Origin: Streptococcus infantis SK970
GTDB taxonomy: Bacteria; Bacillota; Bacilli; Lactobacillales; Streptococcaceae
Length of the DNA: 64,000 nucleotides
Reading direction: 5' to 3'
NCBI GenBank assembly: GCA_000223255.2
Contig: AFUT01000001.1
Span: forward strand, 186,001 to 250,000
In this document: in pieces, positions 44,567 to 55,042 of the stretch
How positions within the stretch are numbered: the first letter of the stretch is position 1
Layout of the letters: each line of letters starts with the position of its first letter
The notes under the pieces: model-generated
The model's input: only the letters and a program-made list of their open reading frames with translations
What the model was told of the DNA's origin: nothing
Database searches by the model: none
Position numbers and translations under genes: made by a program

Positions 44567-47187
44567 CTAGTCTTTATTCTCTTCGAAAGTGGCTTGAGCG
44601 ACAGCAAGTCGAGCTACAGGGACCCTATAAGGTGAGCAAGAAACATAGGTGACACCAATTTCCTGGAAGAAAGAGATAGAAGCAGGATCACCACCGACCT
44701 CTCCACAAATACCGATAGACAGGTTTGGTTTTACTTGGCGAGCCCTGCTGATTGCAATACGCATTAATTCACCGACTCCCTCCTGATCAATATGTTGGAA
44801 TGGATCAGATGAGAGAATGCTCATCTTTTTGTAATGACCTATAAATTTTCCAATATCATCTCGAGAAAAACCATAGGTCATTTGAGTCAAATCGTTAGTA
44901 CCAAAGCTGAAGAAATCAGCCTCTTGAGCTAGTTTGTCTGAAGTCAGACAAGCGCGTGGTAACTCAATCATGGTACCAATTTCATATGGGAAGGGCTCTT
45001 GTTTATGTTCTCTAAAGATATACTGGATGTGTTGAGTCAGATAGGATTTTACAAATTCTAACTCCTTTTTATCAGCAATTAAAGGAATCATGATTTCAGG
45101 TTTAATTTTATTCCCTCTTGGTATAATTTGATGGCACTTCTGAAAATAGCTTCCGTCTGCATCTTGTAAATGTCTGGCTGAGTGATTCCAAGTCTACAAC
45201 CTCTATGGCCCAGCATAGGGTTGCTTTCTTGCAAGCTCTCAATTTGATGGGTCAGATTTTCAGGTGACTTATTTAGTTTTTCAGCTAGAACCTTGATTTC
45301 CTGCGAATCTTTAGGTAAAAATTCATGCATGGGTGGATCTAAAAGTCGGACAATCAGAGGTTTATCCTCAACCGTTTTGAACATCTGATAGAAGTCTTCT
45401 GCTTGGAAGGCTAAAAGGTTCTTGAGTGCGGCTTTCATTTCTGTATCCTTATCAGCTAAAATGAGGCGACGCATCTCTGTAATTCTATCCTGACCAAAGA
45501 ACATATGTTCAGTACGGGCTAGTCCTACCCCTTGGGCACCAAAATTCATAGCTGTCTGTAAATCTTTGACAGTCTCAGCATTAGCACGAACTTTAAGACG
45601 GGCAACTTTATCTGCCCAAGAAAGAAGGCGCTGAAGGTCTTCATTATTCTCAATCAAGACTGTAGGAATTTCTCCGATATAAACACAACCGGAACTACCA
45701 TCAACAGAAATGATATCTCCCTCTGTTAAAACAAGATTACCACAAGAAAGTGTCTTCTCTTCCTCGCTGATTTTTAGTTCCCCACATCCAGCTACACAAC
45801 AGGTACCCATTCCTCTAGCAACAACTGCTGCATGAGAAGTCATACCACCTTGGCTGGTAACAATAGCTTGGCTAACGACCATGCCTTCAATATCTTCGGG
45901 CGATGTTTCTTGTCTTACTAAAATAACCTTTCTTCCTAAATTGTGGAATTCTTTAGCTCGTTCTGCTGTAAAAACTATTTCCCCAGTAGCAGCTCCTGGG
46001 CTGGCTGGTAAACCTTGTGCAATGAGAGTTGCTTTTTCCATTGCAGCCTCTTCAAAGACTGGGTGAATGAGCTGACTAATAGAAGAAGGGGATACTCTCA
46101 TCAGGGCATCTTTTTTACTAATAATACCCTGGTCTACTAAGTCCAAAGCAATTTTTAAAGAAGCTTTAGCTGTGCGTTTGCCATCCCTAGTTTGTAAAAT
46201 ATACAGTTTTCCTTTCTCAATGGTAAATTCGATATCTTGCATGTCCTTGTAGTGGTTTTCAAGGATTCTAGCATACTCTTTAAAGGCTTTGAAAACTTGA
46301 GGTTGAGATTTTTCTAAAGCGGCAATTGGTTCTGGAGTTCGTATACCAGCTACGACGTCTTCTCCTTGAGCATTCAGTAGGAATTCACCGAATAGTTGAT
46401 CTTCTCCACTAGCAGGATTTCTAGTGAAACAGACTCCTGTTCCGCTGTTTTGGTCACTATTTCCAAAGACCATTGCCTGGACGTTAACGGCAGTTCCCAA
46501 ATCATGAGGAATTCTATTAAGTTCTCGGTAGACCTTGGCCCGATTATTATTCCAAGAATTAAAGACAGCTTGAATAGCAGCAAAAAGTTGGTCCATAGGA
46601 TTTTCAGGAAAAGATTGGTTCTCTTTAAGATAGATTTCTTTATATTGCTTAATCAAGTCTTGATGCTCTTCTAGTGTTAGCTCTTTAATTGTTTTACCAT
46701 GACCTTTTTCAAAGTCTTTTAGTAGTTCATCAAAAAGTTCTTTAGAAATCCCATATACAACATCTGCAAACATCTGAAGTAGACGTCGATAGCAATTATA
46801 GGCAAACTCAGGATTAGTCTGTTCTGCAAGTATTCTTGTCCTCTGGTCATTAAGTCCAAGATTTAAAATGGTATCCATCATTCCTGGCATAGAAAATTTT
46901 GCTCCGCTACGAACCGAAACTAAAAGAAGACTTGAGCTTTCTACGCTAAACGATTTATCGGTTTTTCTTTCTAATTTAGAAACCGCTTCCAAAATATCGT
47001 CTTTTAAAGAAGAATCAAAGAAATCGGGATTTTCGAGAAACTTAATACAGCTGTCGGTAGTAATGGTAAAACCTGGAGGAACAGGCAATCCCAAATTGCT
47101 CATCTCTGCTAAATTGGCCCCTTTTCCACCAAGGAGTGCCTTGTCGTTTGCGCTTCCTTCTTCGAAGAAATAAATCCATTTTGTCAT
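44567..47187 (-). pseudogene. ppdK: Pyruvate, phosphate dikinase, frameshifted
   Basis: PPDK converts pyruvate, ATP and phosphate to PEP, AMP and pyrophosphate. The ATG at 47187 follows GGAGG. Domains run in order: nucleotide-binding (LLGGKGANLAEMSNLGLPVP), phospho-histidine swivel (QGGMTSHAAVVARGMGTCC), and the PEP/pyruvate barrel (GVGLARTEHMFFGQDR, GHRGCRLGITQPDI, FFSFGTNDLTQMTYGFSRDD, GICGEVGGDP). The frame breaks within 45101-45109, where a T-run on the plus strand is one base short; restoring it reads IKLKPEIMIPLIADKKEL, or with Ile in place of the first Leu. The restored 873 residues match the family. It diverges from its probable regulators at 47369-48879. Confidence 0.9.
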
Positions 47188-47199
47188 AGTCGCCTCCAA

Positions 47200-47368
47200 A
47201 ATATTAAATATGTGTCACAATTAAAGACAAAACCATTGTAATATACATCATATATATTTGTCAAATGAAAAAACTGCATGTAATGATTGACATATTTTAA
47301 ATAATTGCTATAATATTCAATAAACATGATGCTTATTTTAAAATTAGTTTAGTATAATAAAAATATGC
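47200..47368. promoter_or_regulatory. Divergent control region between ppdK and the CcpN-like regulator gene
   Basis: A very AT-rich 170-base spacer. TATGATGTATA (minus strand, about 47240-47252) fits the CcpN-box pattern TRTGHYATAYW known from Bacillus with one mismatch. AGTATAATAAAA near 47351-47362 supplies a -10 (TATAAT) for the plus strand. Repression of ppdK by the neighbouring CBS regulator is inference. Confidence 0.45.
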
Positions 47369-47425
47369 ATGTTCTTCCAATCGTTATTTGGATCCTATAT
47401 AGAATATAGAAAGGTTTTCTGTGAA

Positions 47426-48064
47426 TTGAAATTAAGCGAACGACAAAAAAAGATTGTAGAAATTGTTAAAGACCAGCAACCTTTGAGTGGTGAGAAAATA
47501 TCTGACTTACTAGATATTTCTCGAGCAACGCTACGGTCGGATCTTTCCTTCTTAACCTTGGTTGGAATTCTAAAGGCCACTCCTAAAGTTGGGTATACAT
47601 ATTCAGGCTCTGATTTAGAATCGGTCTTCTTTTTTGATACCTTTAGGAAAGAAGTGGCAGATATTATGACTTCACCAGTCTTGGTCACCAGTGATTCCTA
47701 TATCCAGGATGCTATTATTACTCTCTTTATGTACGATGCAGACGTTATTTATGTCATCGATGAAGATAAGCTTCTTCTTGGAATTATGTCACGTAAAGAT
47801 CTTCTGAGGGCTTCTCTCAATTCAAATATTGCCAGTACTCCGGTTGCTGTCTGCATGACCAGAATGCCTCATATTAAAACATGCCATAAAAATATGAATA
47901 TTTTGGAAGCTGCTGTACTCCTTCAAGATTACGCCATTGATTCCTTACCGATTGTCGACGAAAAGAATGAACGTCAGATTTTAGGTAGTGTAACCAAGTC
48001 AGCCTTGTTGGACTATATTATTCAGCAAGCTAGAAGCACCGAGGTAAATAGAGAAGAGGAATAA
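47426..48064 (+). CDS. CcpN-like HTH/CBS-domain transcriptional regulator
   Basis: An N-terminal helix-turn-helix (LSERQKKIVEIVKDQQPLSG, then EKISDLLDISRATLRSDLSFL) is followed by two CBS domains (MTSPVLVTSDSYIQDAIITLF, VIDEDKLLLGIMSRKDLLRA, and DYAIDSLPIVDEKNE). This is the layout of Bacillus CcpN, the repressor of gluconeogenic genes that senses nucleotides through its CBS pair. The frame is open from an ATG at 47369, but the conserved part begins at a TTG at 47426, which I prefer with low certainty. It heads a three-gene run with the PPDK regulatory protein and fbp, and diverges from ppdK. Confidence 0.82.
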   Translation: MKLSERQKKIVEIVKDQQPLSGEKISDLLDISRATLRSDLSFLTLVGILKATPKVGYTYSGSDLESVFFFDTFRKEVADIMTSPVLVTSDSYIQDAIITLFMYDADVIYVIDEDKLLLGIMSRKDLLRASLNSNIASTPVAVCMTRMPHIKTCHKNMNILEAAVLLQDYAIDSLPIVDEKNERQILGSVTKSALLDYIIQQARSTEVNREEE

Positions 48065-48066
48065 AT

Positions 48067-48879
48067 ATGAAAAAAGAAATGATTGTTTATAGTATTTCGG
48101 ATTCTTTGGGTGGAACTTCCCAAAAATTATTATCAGCCGTTACAGCTCAATATCCGGACATCATTTTTAATAATAGCTATCGTTTCCCTTTTATCAACAA
48201 GGAAGAGGAATTGTTAGAAATTTTACGTGATGCCATCAAGGATGATGCCCTGGTTATCAGTACCTTGGTCGATGGCAAACTAGCTTCGGTAGCAAGGGAG
48301 TTTAGCTTGATGCATGGGTTATCCTATTTGGATTTGATGCATCCGTTTTTTGAAATTATCAAAGAAAAGACAGGAAGGGATCCGATAGAAGTACCTGGCA
48401 CCCTTCACCGTTTAGATAGCGAATACTTTAATAAAATTTCAGCGATTGAGTTTGCAGTCAAATATGATGACGGTAAAGCACCGCAGGGATTTTTAGAATC
48501 TGACATAGTCCTACTAGGGATTTCCCGTACGTCTAAAACACCGCTCAGTATTTATCTAGCAAATAAAGGATATAAGGTTTCGAATCTTCCTTTAATTCCA
48601 GAAGTTCCCTTGCCTCAGGTCTTGGAAAAAGTTGATTCTCGCCGCCTTATTGGTTTAGTTTGTGAGCCAGAAAAATTGGTTAAGATTCGCAGTAATCGTT
48701 TAGATTCTTTGGGCTTGGTCCAGGAAACAAGCTACACAGATCTTGAGAAGATTTATCAGGAACTGGACTACTCTAAGAAGGTCTTCAGAAAATATGGAGC
48801 TAAAGTCATTAATATGTCTGATAAATCAATTGAAGAAACAGCTTTCTTGATCGAGGAGCATTTAAAGAAAATAAATTAA
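48067..48879 (+). CDS. Pyruvate, phosphate dikinase regulatory protein (bifunctional kinase/phosphorylase)
   Basis: A 270-residue DUF299 protein. This family reversibly phosphorylates the threonine next to the catalytic histidine of PPDK, or of PEP synthase in other bacteria. Signature segments are VYSISDSLGGTSQKLLSAV at the N-terminus and the P-loop-like LLGISRTSKTPLSIYLANKG. It starts three bases after the regulator gene with AGAGGAATAAAT as ribosome site. The target is almost certainly the PPDK encoded divergently at 44567-47187. Confidence 0.93.
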   Translation: MKKEMIVYSISDSLGGTSQKLLSAVTAQYPDIIFNNSYRFPFINKEEELLEILRDAIKDDALVISTLVDGKLASVAREFSLMHGLSYLDLMHPFFEIIKEKTGRDPIEVPGTLHRLDSEYFNKISAIEFAVKYDDGKAPQGFLESDIVLLGISRTSKTPLSIYLANKGYKVSNLPLIPEVPLPQVLEKVDSRRLIGLVCEPEKLVKIRSNRLDSLGLVQETSYTDLEKIYQELDYSKKVFRKYGAKVINMSDKSIEETAFLIEEHLKKIN

Positions 48880-48934
48880 GTAAATGAAGACTTTATAGAT
48901 TTTCGTAACTAGGTTAGAGCGTTGGAGGGCAGAA

Positions 48935-50845
48935 ATGGAGCAATACAAGCGTATTTTACTGAAAGAATTTGATTCTCGCCAAAAGGTGATCACAGAATTG
49001 ACCAACCTTGAAGCAATTTTGAACCTTCCAAAGGGGACAGAGCTATACATCAGTGATATTCATGGTGAATTTGCGGCCTTTGACTATATTTTAAGAAGCT
49101 GTGCTGCTATTCTAAATGAGAAAATAAAGGACTGCTTTGGGGATTCCTTGTCACAAGATGATAAAAACAGATTGTCAGCCTTGGTTTCATATCCTGAACT
49201 TGTTTTGAAGCAAGACGATAAAATCAGAGATTGGTACAAAGAAACGATTCCTCAGTTATTGACTCTACTGACTTTTGTAGCTGCCAAGTACACTCGGTCA
49301 AAGCTTAGGAAGGCATTGCCACCTCAGTATACTTATATCATCGAAGAATTGGTATACAGTGATATAGCTTTAGCAGATAAAAAGTCATATTTTAAAAATA
49401 TCCTCTCCTATGTCATCGAGCTAGGAGAAGCTATTCCCTTTATTCTTGGTGTTTCTAGCAGTATTCGTCGCTTATTGATTGACCATTTACATGTGGTTGG
49501 CGATATTTATGACAGAGGAGCTGGTAGTCCGCAAGTTATGGATGAACTCTTGCAATTCCATTCTTTGGATATTCAGTGGGGGAATCACGACATTATCTGG
49601 ATGGGAGGCTTTTTCGGTTCAAAAGCCTGTATGTTAAATGCACTACGTATTGCTGCCCGCTATGGATATTTATGGGATATTGAGAAAGCTTACGGCTTAA
49701 ATCTTCGGTCCTTAACACTATTTGCTGACAGGATCTATAAGGCCAATCCCAAGTTTAGGCCTATCCTGGGAAATAGAGAGGCTGATTTCACAAGCGAAGA
49801 AATTTTACAGTTGGAAAAGGTGCATCAGGCTCTTTCTATTATCCAATTTAAACTGGAAACTCAACTGATAAACAGAAGGCCAGAATTTCAAATGGAGGAT
49901 CAGGTTAAACTGGATAATATTGATTATTTGAAAGAGTGTGTGACAATTGATGGAAAAAAATATAATCTTACGAATACCTGCTTTCAAACGATTAATCCAG
50001 CCAATCCAGCAGAATTGAGTTTGGAGGAGTCTCAGGCAGTTGACAGTCTCCTAGCTTCCTTTCAAGGGTCACTTAAACTGGCTGAGCATATAGAACTGTT
50101 AATGAAAAAAGGATCCATGTATAAAATTTATAACCAGCATTTACTCTTTCATGGTTGTATACCACTTGAACCGTCTGGAGAATTGAAACCTCTAATTATT
50201 AACCAGTCTCGTTATGCTGGAAGAGAATTGTTGGATTTCTTTGAATACCATATTCGTCAAGCAGCTAAGAATAAGGAAATTGGAGATGATTTTTCAACAG
50301 ATTTAATTTGGTATTGTTGGAGAGGGGCAGTTTCACCACTTTTTGGCAAAGATAAGATGACAACTTTAGAGCGCTATTTTATTGAAGATAAGGACACTCA
50401 TAAAGAAGTGGAAAATTCATATTTTTCTTATCGGACTTCTGAGAAAGTCTGCCAGCTTATTTTGGAAGAATTTGGACTCTTCTCTCAAGAGTCTAGAATG
50501 GTCAATGGCCATACTCCAGTTAAGACTGTGAAGGGAGAATCTCCTATTCGTGGTGGTGGTTTACTCTTTGTCATTGACGGAGGTCTATGTAAAGCTTATC
50601 AAAAGAAGACAGGAACAGCAGGATATTCCTTACTCAATAATTCTTACGGTTTTCAATTGGTAACCCATCAGCCTTTTGAAGGCTCGCAAAAGGTTGTTGA
50701 AGATCCTTTTGCTCAAACATCTTTGAAGAGAGTTATTGAAAATGTTGAGCAACGCACTTTGATTAAATCAACTAGCATTGGACAAATGCTGCTGGCTCAG
50801 CAACAAGAACTTTTTGATTTGCTACATGAGTTTTATGACTGTTGA
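48935..50845 (+). CDS. fbp: Fructose-1,6-bisphosphatase, class III
   Basis: A 636-residue class III (Firmicutes-type) FBPase, a calcineurin-like metallophosphatase. Metal-site motifs are LYISDIHGEFAAFDYILR, VGDIYDRGAGSP, IQWGNHDIIWMGG and VNGHTPVKTVKGESP. It hydrolyses fructose 1,6-bisphosphate to fructose 6-phosphate, the committed gluconeogenic step. TTGGAGGGCAGAA precedes the ATG. Encoded just after the PPDK regulatory protein, it completes a pyruvate-to-hexose-phosphate route when combined with PPDK and reversible glycolysis. Confidence 0.95.
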   Translation: MEQYKRILLKEFDSRQKVITELTNLEAILNLPKGTELYISDIHGEFAAFDYILRSCAAILNEKIKDCFGDSLSQDDKNRLSALVSYPELVLKQDDKIRDWYKETIPQLLTLLTFVAAKYTRSKLRKALPPQYTYIIEELVYSDIALADKKSYFKNILSYVIELGEAIPFILGVSSSIRRLLIDHLHVVGDIYDRGAGSPQVMDELLQFHSLDIQWGNHDIIWMGGFFGSKACMLNALRIAARYGYLWDIEKAYGLNLRSLTLFADRIYKANPKFRPILGNREADFTSEEILQLEKVHQALSIIQFKLETQLINRRPEFQMEDQVKLDNIDYLKECVTIDGKKYNLTNTCFQTINPANPAELSLEESQAVDSLLASFQGSLKLAEHIELLMKKGSMYKIYNQHLLFHGCIPLEPSGELKPLIINQSRYAGRELLDFFEYHIRQAAKNKEIGDDFSTDLIWYCWRGAVSPLFGKDKMTTLERYFIEDKDTHKEVENSYFSYRTSEKVCQLILEEFGLFSQESRMVNGHTPVKTVKGESPIRGGGLLFVIDGGLCKAYQKKTGTAGYSLLNNSYGFQLVTHQPFEGSQKVVEDPFAQTSLKRVIENVEQRTLIKSTSIGQMLLAQQQELFDLLHEFYDC

Positions 50846-50850
50846 AACTT

Positions 50851-50882
50851 GCCCTAAGTTCTACTAGAATTTAGGGCTTTTT
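50851..50882 (+). terminator. Terminator after fbp
   Basis: GCCCTAA pairs with TTAGGGC, followed by a T-rich tail. Confidence 0.85.
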
Positions 50883-50887
50883 CTTTC

Positions 50888-50916
50888 TTGTTCCAGCCTT
50901 CCTTTCATGTTACAAT
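50888..50916 (+). promoter_or_regulatory. Promoter of nifS-thiI
   Basis: TTGTTC (50888-50893), 17-base spacer, TACAAT (50911-50916), 32 bases before the start. Confidence 0.7.
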
Positions 50917-50948
50917 AGAAGAAGTGATTTTAGAAAGTGTGAGAAACC

Positions 50949-52085
50949 ATGATTTACTTTGATAATTCTGCAACGACCAAGCCGTATCCAGAAGCACTTG
51001 AAACCTATATGCAGGTATCTGCAAAAATTATTGGAAATCCCTCTAGTCTGCATCGTTTGGGGGACCAGTCTACCAGAATTTTAGAAGCTTCTCGTCAGCA
51101 GATTGCAGATTTGATTGGCAAGAAAAGCGAAGAAATCTTCTTTACATCTGGTGGTACTGAAGGGGATAACTGGGTTATCAAAGGTGTGGCTTTTGAAAAA
51201 GCGCAATTTGGTAAACATATCATCGTGTCAGACATTGAGCACCCAGCGGTCAAGGAGTCAGCTCTCTGGCTTAAGACTCAAGGTTTTGAAGTGGATTTTG
51301 CACCTGTAGATGAAAAGGGATTTGTAGATGTAGCTGCTTTAGAAAACCTACTTCGTCCTGATACGACCTTGGTTTCCATCATGGCAGTCAACAATGAAAT
51401 CGGCTCTATCCAGCCTATTGAAGCTATTTCAGAACTCTTAGCGGATAAACCAACCATTTCTTTCCACGTTGATGCTGTTCAGGCATTGGCTAAGATTCCG
51501 ACAGAAAAGTATTTGACAGACCGAGTGGATTTTTCGACCTTCTCTAGTCATAAGTTCCACGGCGTTCGTGGTGTTGGCTTTGTCTATGTCAAATCTGGCA
51601 AGAAGATTACGCCACTATTAACTGGTGGTGGACAAGAGAGCGATTATCGTTCAACGACTGAGAATGTAGCTGGTATTGCAGCGACTGCCAAGGCTCTGCG
51701 TCTAGCTATGGAGAGACTAGAATTGTTTTCTAGTAAAACATGTCAGATGAAGGAAGTCATCCGTAAAGCTCTTCTCGACTATCCAGATATTTTTGTCTTT
51801 ACAGGTGAGGAAGACTTTGCCCCTCATATTCTGACCTTTGGGATTAAGGGAGTTCGTGGGGAAGTTATCGTGCATGCATTTGAAGATTATGATATTTTCA
51901 TTTCTACAACATCAGCCTGCTCGTCCAAGGCAGGAAAACCTGCTGGAACCTTGATTGCTATGGGCATTGAAAAAGATAAAGCCCAGTCAGCAGTACGCCT
52001 CAGCCTAGATCTAGAAAATGACATGAGTCAAGTGGAGCAATTTTTGACCAAACTAAAATTAATTTACAATCAAACTAAAAAGTAA
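50949..52085 (+). CDS. Cysteine desulfurase (NifS/IscS-like)
   Basis: A 378-residue PLP-dependent class V aminotransferase that takes sulfur from cysteine. Signatures are MIYFDNSATTKPYPE, FTSGGTEGDNWVIKG, VSIMAVNNEIGSIQPI, and the PLP lysine in TFSSHKFHGVRGVGF. The sulfur-carrying cysteine is in TTSACSSKAG near residue 325. Immediate linkage to thiI (14 bases) indicates that it is the desulfurase supplying ThiI for 4-thiouridine in tRNA, as in the Bacillus NifZ-ThiI pair. Confidence 0.94.
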   Translation: MIYFDNSATTKPYPEALETYMQVSAKIIGNPSSLHRLGDQSTRILEASRQQIADLIGKKSEEIFFTSGGTEGDNWVIKGVAFEKAQFGKHIIVSDIEHPAVKESALWLKTQGFEVDFAPVDEKGFVDVAALENLLRPDTTLVSIMAVNNEIGSIQPIEAISELLADKPTISFHVDAVQALAKIPTEKYLTDRVDFSTFSSHKFHGVRGVGFVYVKSGKKITPLLTGGGQESDYRSTTENVAGIAATAKALRLAMERLELFSSKTCQMKEVIRKALLDYPDIFVFTGEEDFAPHILTFGIKGVRGEVIVHAFEDYDIFISTTSACSSKAGKPAGTLIAMGIEKDKAQSAVRLSLDLENDMSQVEQFLTKLKLIYNQTKK

Positions 52086-52099
52086 GATAGGAGCATTCA

Positions 52100-53312
52100 T
52101 GCAGTATTCAGAAATTATGATTCGCTATGGTGAGCTTTCAACCAAAGGTAAAACCGTATGCGTTTCATCAATAAACTACGTAATAATATCTCAGATGTTT
52201 TATCCATCTATCCTCGAGTCAAAGTTACAGCAGATCGCGATCGTGCTCACGCTTATCTGAATGGGGCAGATTATGAGCCAGTAGCTGAATCCCTCAAACA
52301 AGTTTTTGGAATTCAAAACTTTTCACCAGTATACAAGGTTGAAAAATCTGTCGAGGTTCTTAAGTCTGCTGTCCAAGATATTATGAAAGATATCTACAAG
52401 GAAGGGATGACCTTTAAAATCTCAAGCAAGCGTAGTGACCATAACTTTGAGTTAGACAGTCGTGAGTTGAATCAAACGCTTGGTGGAGCTGTATTTGAAG
52501 CCATTCCAAATGTGCAAGCACAAATGAAAAATCCTGATATTAACCTTCAGGTGGAGATTCGTGAGGAAGCAGCCTACCTTTCATATGAAACCATTCGTGG
52601 TGCAGGTGGTTTGCCTGTCGGAACTTCAGGGAAAGGGATGCTCATGTTGTCAGGGGGAATTGATTCTCCTGTAGCTGGTTACCTAGCTCTGAAACGTGGG
52701 GTAGATATCGAGGCTGTTCACTTTGCTAGCCCTCCATACACAAGTCCAGGTGCCCTCAAGAAAGCCCAGGATTTAACCCGTAAATTGACTAAGTTCGGAG
52801 GCAATATCCAGTTTATCGAAGTACCATTTACTGAGATTCAAGAAGAAATCAAGGCTAAAGCGCCAGAAGCCTATCTGATGACCCTGACTCGTCGCTTTAT
52901 GATGCGCATTACAGACCGTATCCGTGAGGTACGAAATGGTTTGGTCATCATCAATGGTGAAAGTCTTGGTCAGGTGGCAAGCCAAACCCTAGAAAGTATG
53001 CAGGCTATCAATGCCGTGACCAATACACCAATTATCCGTCCAGTCGTGACCATGGACAAGTTGGAAATCATTGACATTGCACAAGAAATTGATACCTTTG
53101 AAATCTCTATCCAACCCTTTGAGGACTGCTGTACGATTTTTGCACCAGATCGTCCCAAAACAAATCCTAAGATTAAGAATGCGGAGCAGTATGAAGCACG
53201 AATGGACGTTGAAGGATTAGTTGAGCGAGCAGTAGCAGGAATTATGATTACTGAAATTACCCCTCAAGCTGAAAAAGATGAGGTTGATGAGTTAATTGAT
53301 GACCTCCTTTAA
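52100..53312 (+). pseudogene. thiI: tRNA 4-thiouridine synthase ThiI, frameshifted near the start
   Basis: ThiI thiolates uridine 8 of tRNA. The start is the ATG at 52100 ([18 protein letters not shown]) after TAGGAG. In the A4 run at 52150-52153 one base is missing; restoring it gives [19 protein letters not shown] and an uninterrupted protein of about 404 residues. The THUMP domain runs to about residue 160, followed by the PP-loop ATP site [21 protein letters not shown] and the conserved [16 protein letters not shown]. It lacks the C-terminal rhodanese domain, as is normal in Firmicutes. It is cotranscribed with the desulfurase gene upstream. Confidence 0.9.
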
Positions 53313-53342
53313 TCAGAAAAACCAGAGGAAAATAAAATAAGT

Positions 53343-53390
53343 AAAAAAGTTAGTTTATTGTCCTGAATTTGGACGGAAACTGACTTTTTT
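53343..53390 (+). terminator. Terminator after thiI
   Basis: Arms AAAAAAGTTAGTTT and AAACTGACTTTTTT with an inner GTCC/GGAC pair. Confidence 0.8.
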
Positions 53391-53443
53391 CTATTTTTAT
53401 GATATAATTAGGTAAAATTTTGAATATAGAGAGTTTTCTGACA

Positions 53444-54268
53444 ATGAATCAATCTTATTTTTACCTGAAAATGCGAGAGCATAAACTCAAGGTTCCATAC
53501 ACAGGCAAGGAGCGCCGTGTACGTGTTCTCCTCCCAAAAAACTATGAGAAAGACACAGATCGAACTTATCCAGTTGTCTATTTCCATGATGGTCAAAATG
53601 TCTTTTATAGTAAAGAATCCTATGTTGGCCATTCCTGGAAGATCATCCCGGCTATCAAGCGTAATCCAGATATTAGCCGTATGATTGTGGTAGCTATTGA
53701 CAATGATGGCCTAGGACGTATGAACGAATATGCTGCTTGGAAATTCCAAGAGTCTAATATTCCCGGTCAGCAGTTTGGTGGGAAGGGAGTCGAGTACGCA
53801 GAGTTTGTCATGGAAGTGGTTAAACCCTTTATCGATGAAAACTATCGCACAAAATCAGATCGTAAACATACTGCCATGATAGGATCTTCACTTGGTGGCA
53901 ATATTACCCAGTTTATTGGCTTGGAGTATCAGGATCAGATTGGGTGCTTGGGAGTATTCTCATCAGCTAACTGGCTTCACCAAGAGGCCTTTGATCGCTA
54001 TATAGAGCGTAAAAAACTTTTACCTGACCAGCGAGTCTTTATCTATGTTGGGACGGAAGAAGCAGATGACACGGATAAGACCCTTATGGCTGGTAATATT
54101 AAGCAGGCCTATATTGACTCTTCTCTTCGCTATTATCATGATTTGATAGCAGGAGGAGTGCTGTTGGAAAATCTCTCTCTCAAGGTTCAGGCTGGAGCCA
54201 TTCACCATGAAGTGCCATGGTCAGAAAATCTACCAGCTTGCTTACGCTTTTTTGCAGAAAATTGGTAA
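53444..54268 (+). CDS. Alpha/beta-hydrolase (esterase D / BesA-like family)
   Basis: About 274 residues with the esterase fold: YPVVYFHDGQNVFY at the N-terminus, nucleophile elbow MIGSSLGGNITQFIG, and C-terminal HHEVPWSENLP supplying the catalytic His. This family includes acyl and siderophore esterases, but the substrate is unknown. I start at the ATG at 53444 (MNQSYFYLKMREHKLK) rather than a TTG at 53420. An extended -10, TGATATAAT, ends at 53408. It is the first of three closely spaced genes with a second esterase and an ATP-grasp protein. Confidence 0.82.
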   Translation: MNQSYFYLKMREHKLKVPYTGKERRVRVLLPKNYEKDTDRTYPVVYFHDGQNVFYSKESYVGHSWKIIPAIKRNPDISRMIVVAIDNDGLGRMNEYAAWKFQESNIPGQQFGGKGVEYAEFVMEVVKPFIDENYRTKSDRKHTAMIGSSLGGNITQFIGLEYQDQIGCLGVFSSANWLHQEAFDRYIERKKLLPDQRVFIYVGTEEADDTDKTLMAGNIKQAYIDSSLRYYHDLIAGGVLLENLSLKVQAGAIHHEVPWSENLPACLRFFAENW

Positions 54269-54289
54269 TCACTATAAAGGAGACGTTAT

Positions 54290-55030
54290 ATGAATATCGA
54301 ACATCTTAGTCATTGGAGTGGAAATCTAAATCGTGAAATGTATGTCAATCGATACGGACATGCAGGTATCCCAATTGTAGTCTTTCCTTCTTCAGGTGGT
54401 AGCCACAATGAATATTATGATTTTGGAATGATTGATGCTTGTGCATCCTTTATCGAGGAAGGCCGTGTTCAGTTCTTCACCCTTTCAAGTGTCGATAGCG
54501 AGAGCTGGCTTGCTACTTGGAAAAATAGTCATGATCAAGCTGAGATGCACCGTGCCTATGAACGATATGTGATTGAAGAAGCTATTCCTTTTATCAAACA
54601 TAAGACAGGATGGTTTGATGGTATGATGGCGACAGGTTGCTCTATGGGAGCTTACCATGCCCTCAACTTCTTACTCCAACATCCAGACGTCTTTACCAAA
54701 GTCATTGCGTTAAGTGGTGTCTACGATGCACGTTTCTTTGTCGGTGATTACTACAATGATGATGCCATCTATCAAAACTCACCAGTAGATTATATCTGGA
54801 ATCAAAATGATGGTTGGTTTATTGACCGTTACCGTCAAGCTGAAATTGTGATTTGTACAGGTCTAGGTGCTTGGGAACATGATGGGCTACCTTCTTACTA
54901 CAAGCTCAAAGAAGCCTTCGATCAAAAACAAATTCCTGCTTGGTTTGCAGAATGGGGACACGACGTTGCCCACGATTGGGAGTGGTGGCGTAAACAAATG
55001 CCATATTTCCTCGGTCACATGAGTCTATAA
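54290..55030 (+). CDS. Alpha/beta-hydrolase (COG4947-type esterase)
   Basis: A 246-residue cytosolic esterase-like protein: VVFPSSGGSHNEYYDFGMID, the nucleophile elbow in MATGCSMGAYHALNFLL, and the C-terminal EWGHDVAHDWEWWRKQMPYF with the likely catalytic His. An AAAGGAGACGTTAT ribosome site precedes the ATG. It starts 21 bases after the first esterase gene and ends 12 bases before the ATP-grasp gene. It is a distinct family from its neighbour rather than a duplication. Confidence 0.82.
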   Translation: MNIEHLSHWSGNLNREMYVNRYGHAGIPIVVFPSSGGSHNEYYDFGMIDACASFIEEGRVQFFTLSSVDSESWLATWKNSHDQAEMHRAYERYVIEEAIPFIKHKTGWFDGMMATGCSMGAYHALNFLLQHPDVFTKVIALSGVYDARFFVGDYYNDDAIYQNSPVDYIWNQNDGWFIDRYRQAEIVICTGLGAWEHDGLPSYYKLKEAFDQKQIPAWFAEWGHDVAHDWEWWRKQMPYFLGHMSL

Positions 55031-55042
55031 AAGGAGTCGCTT

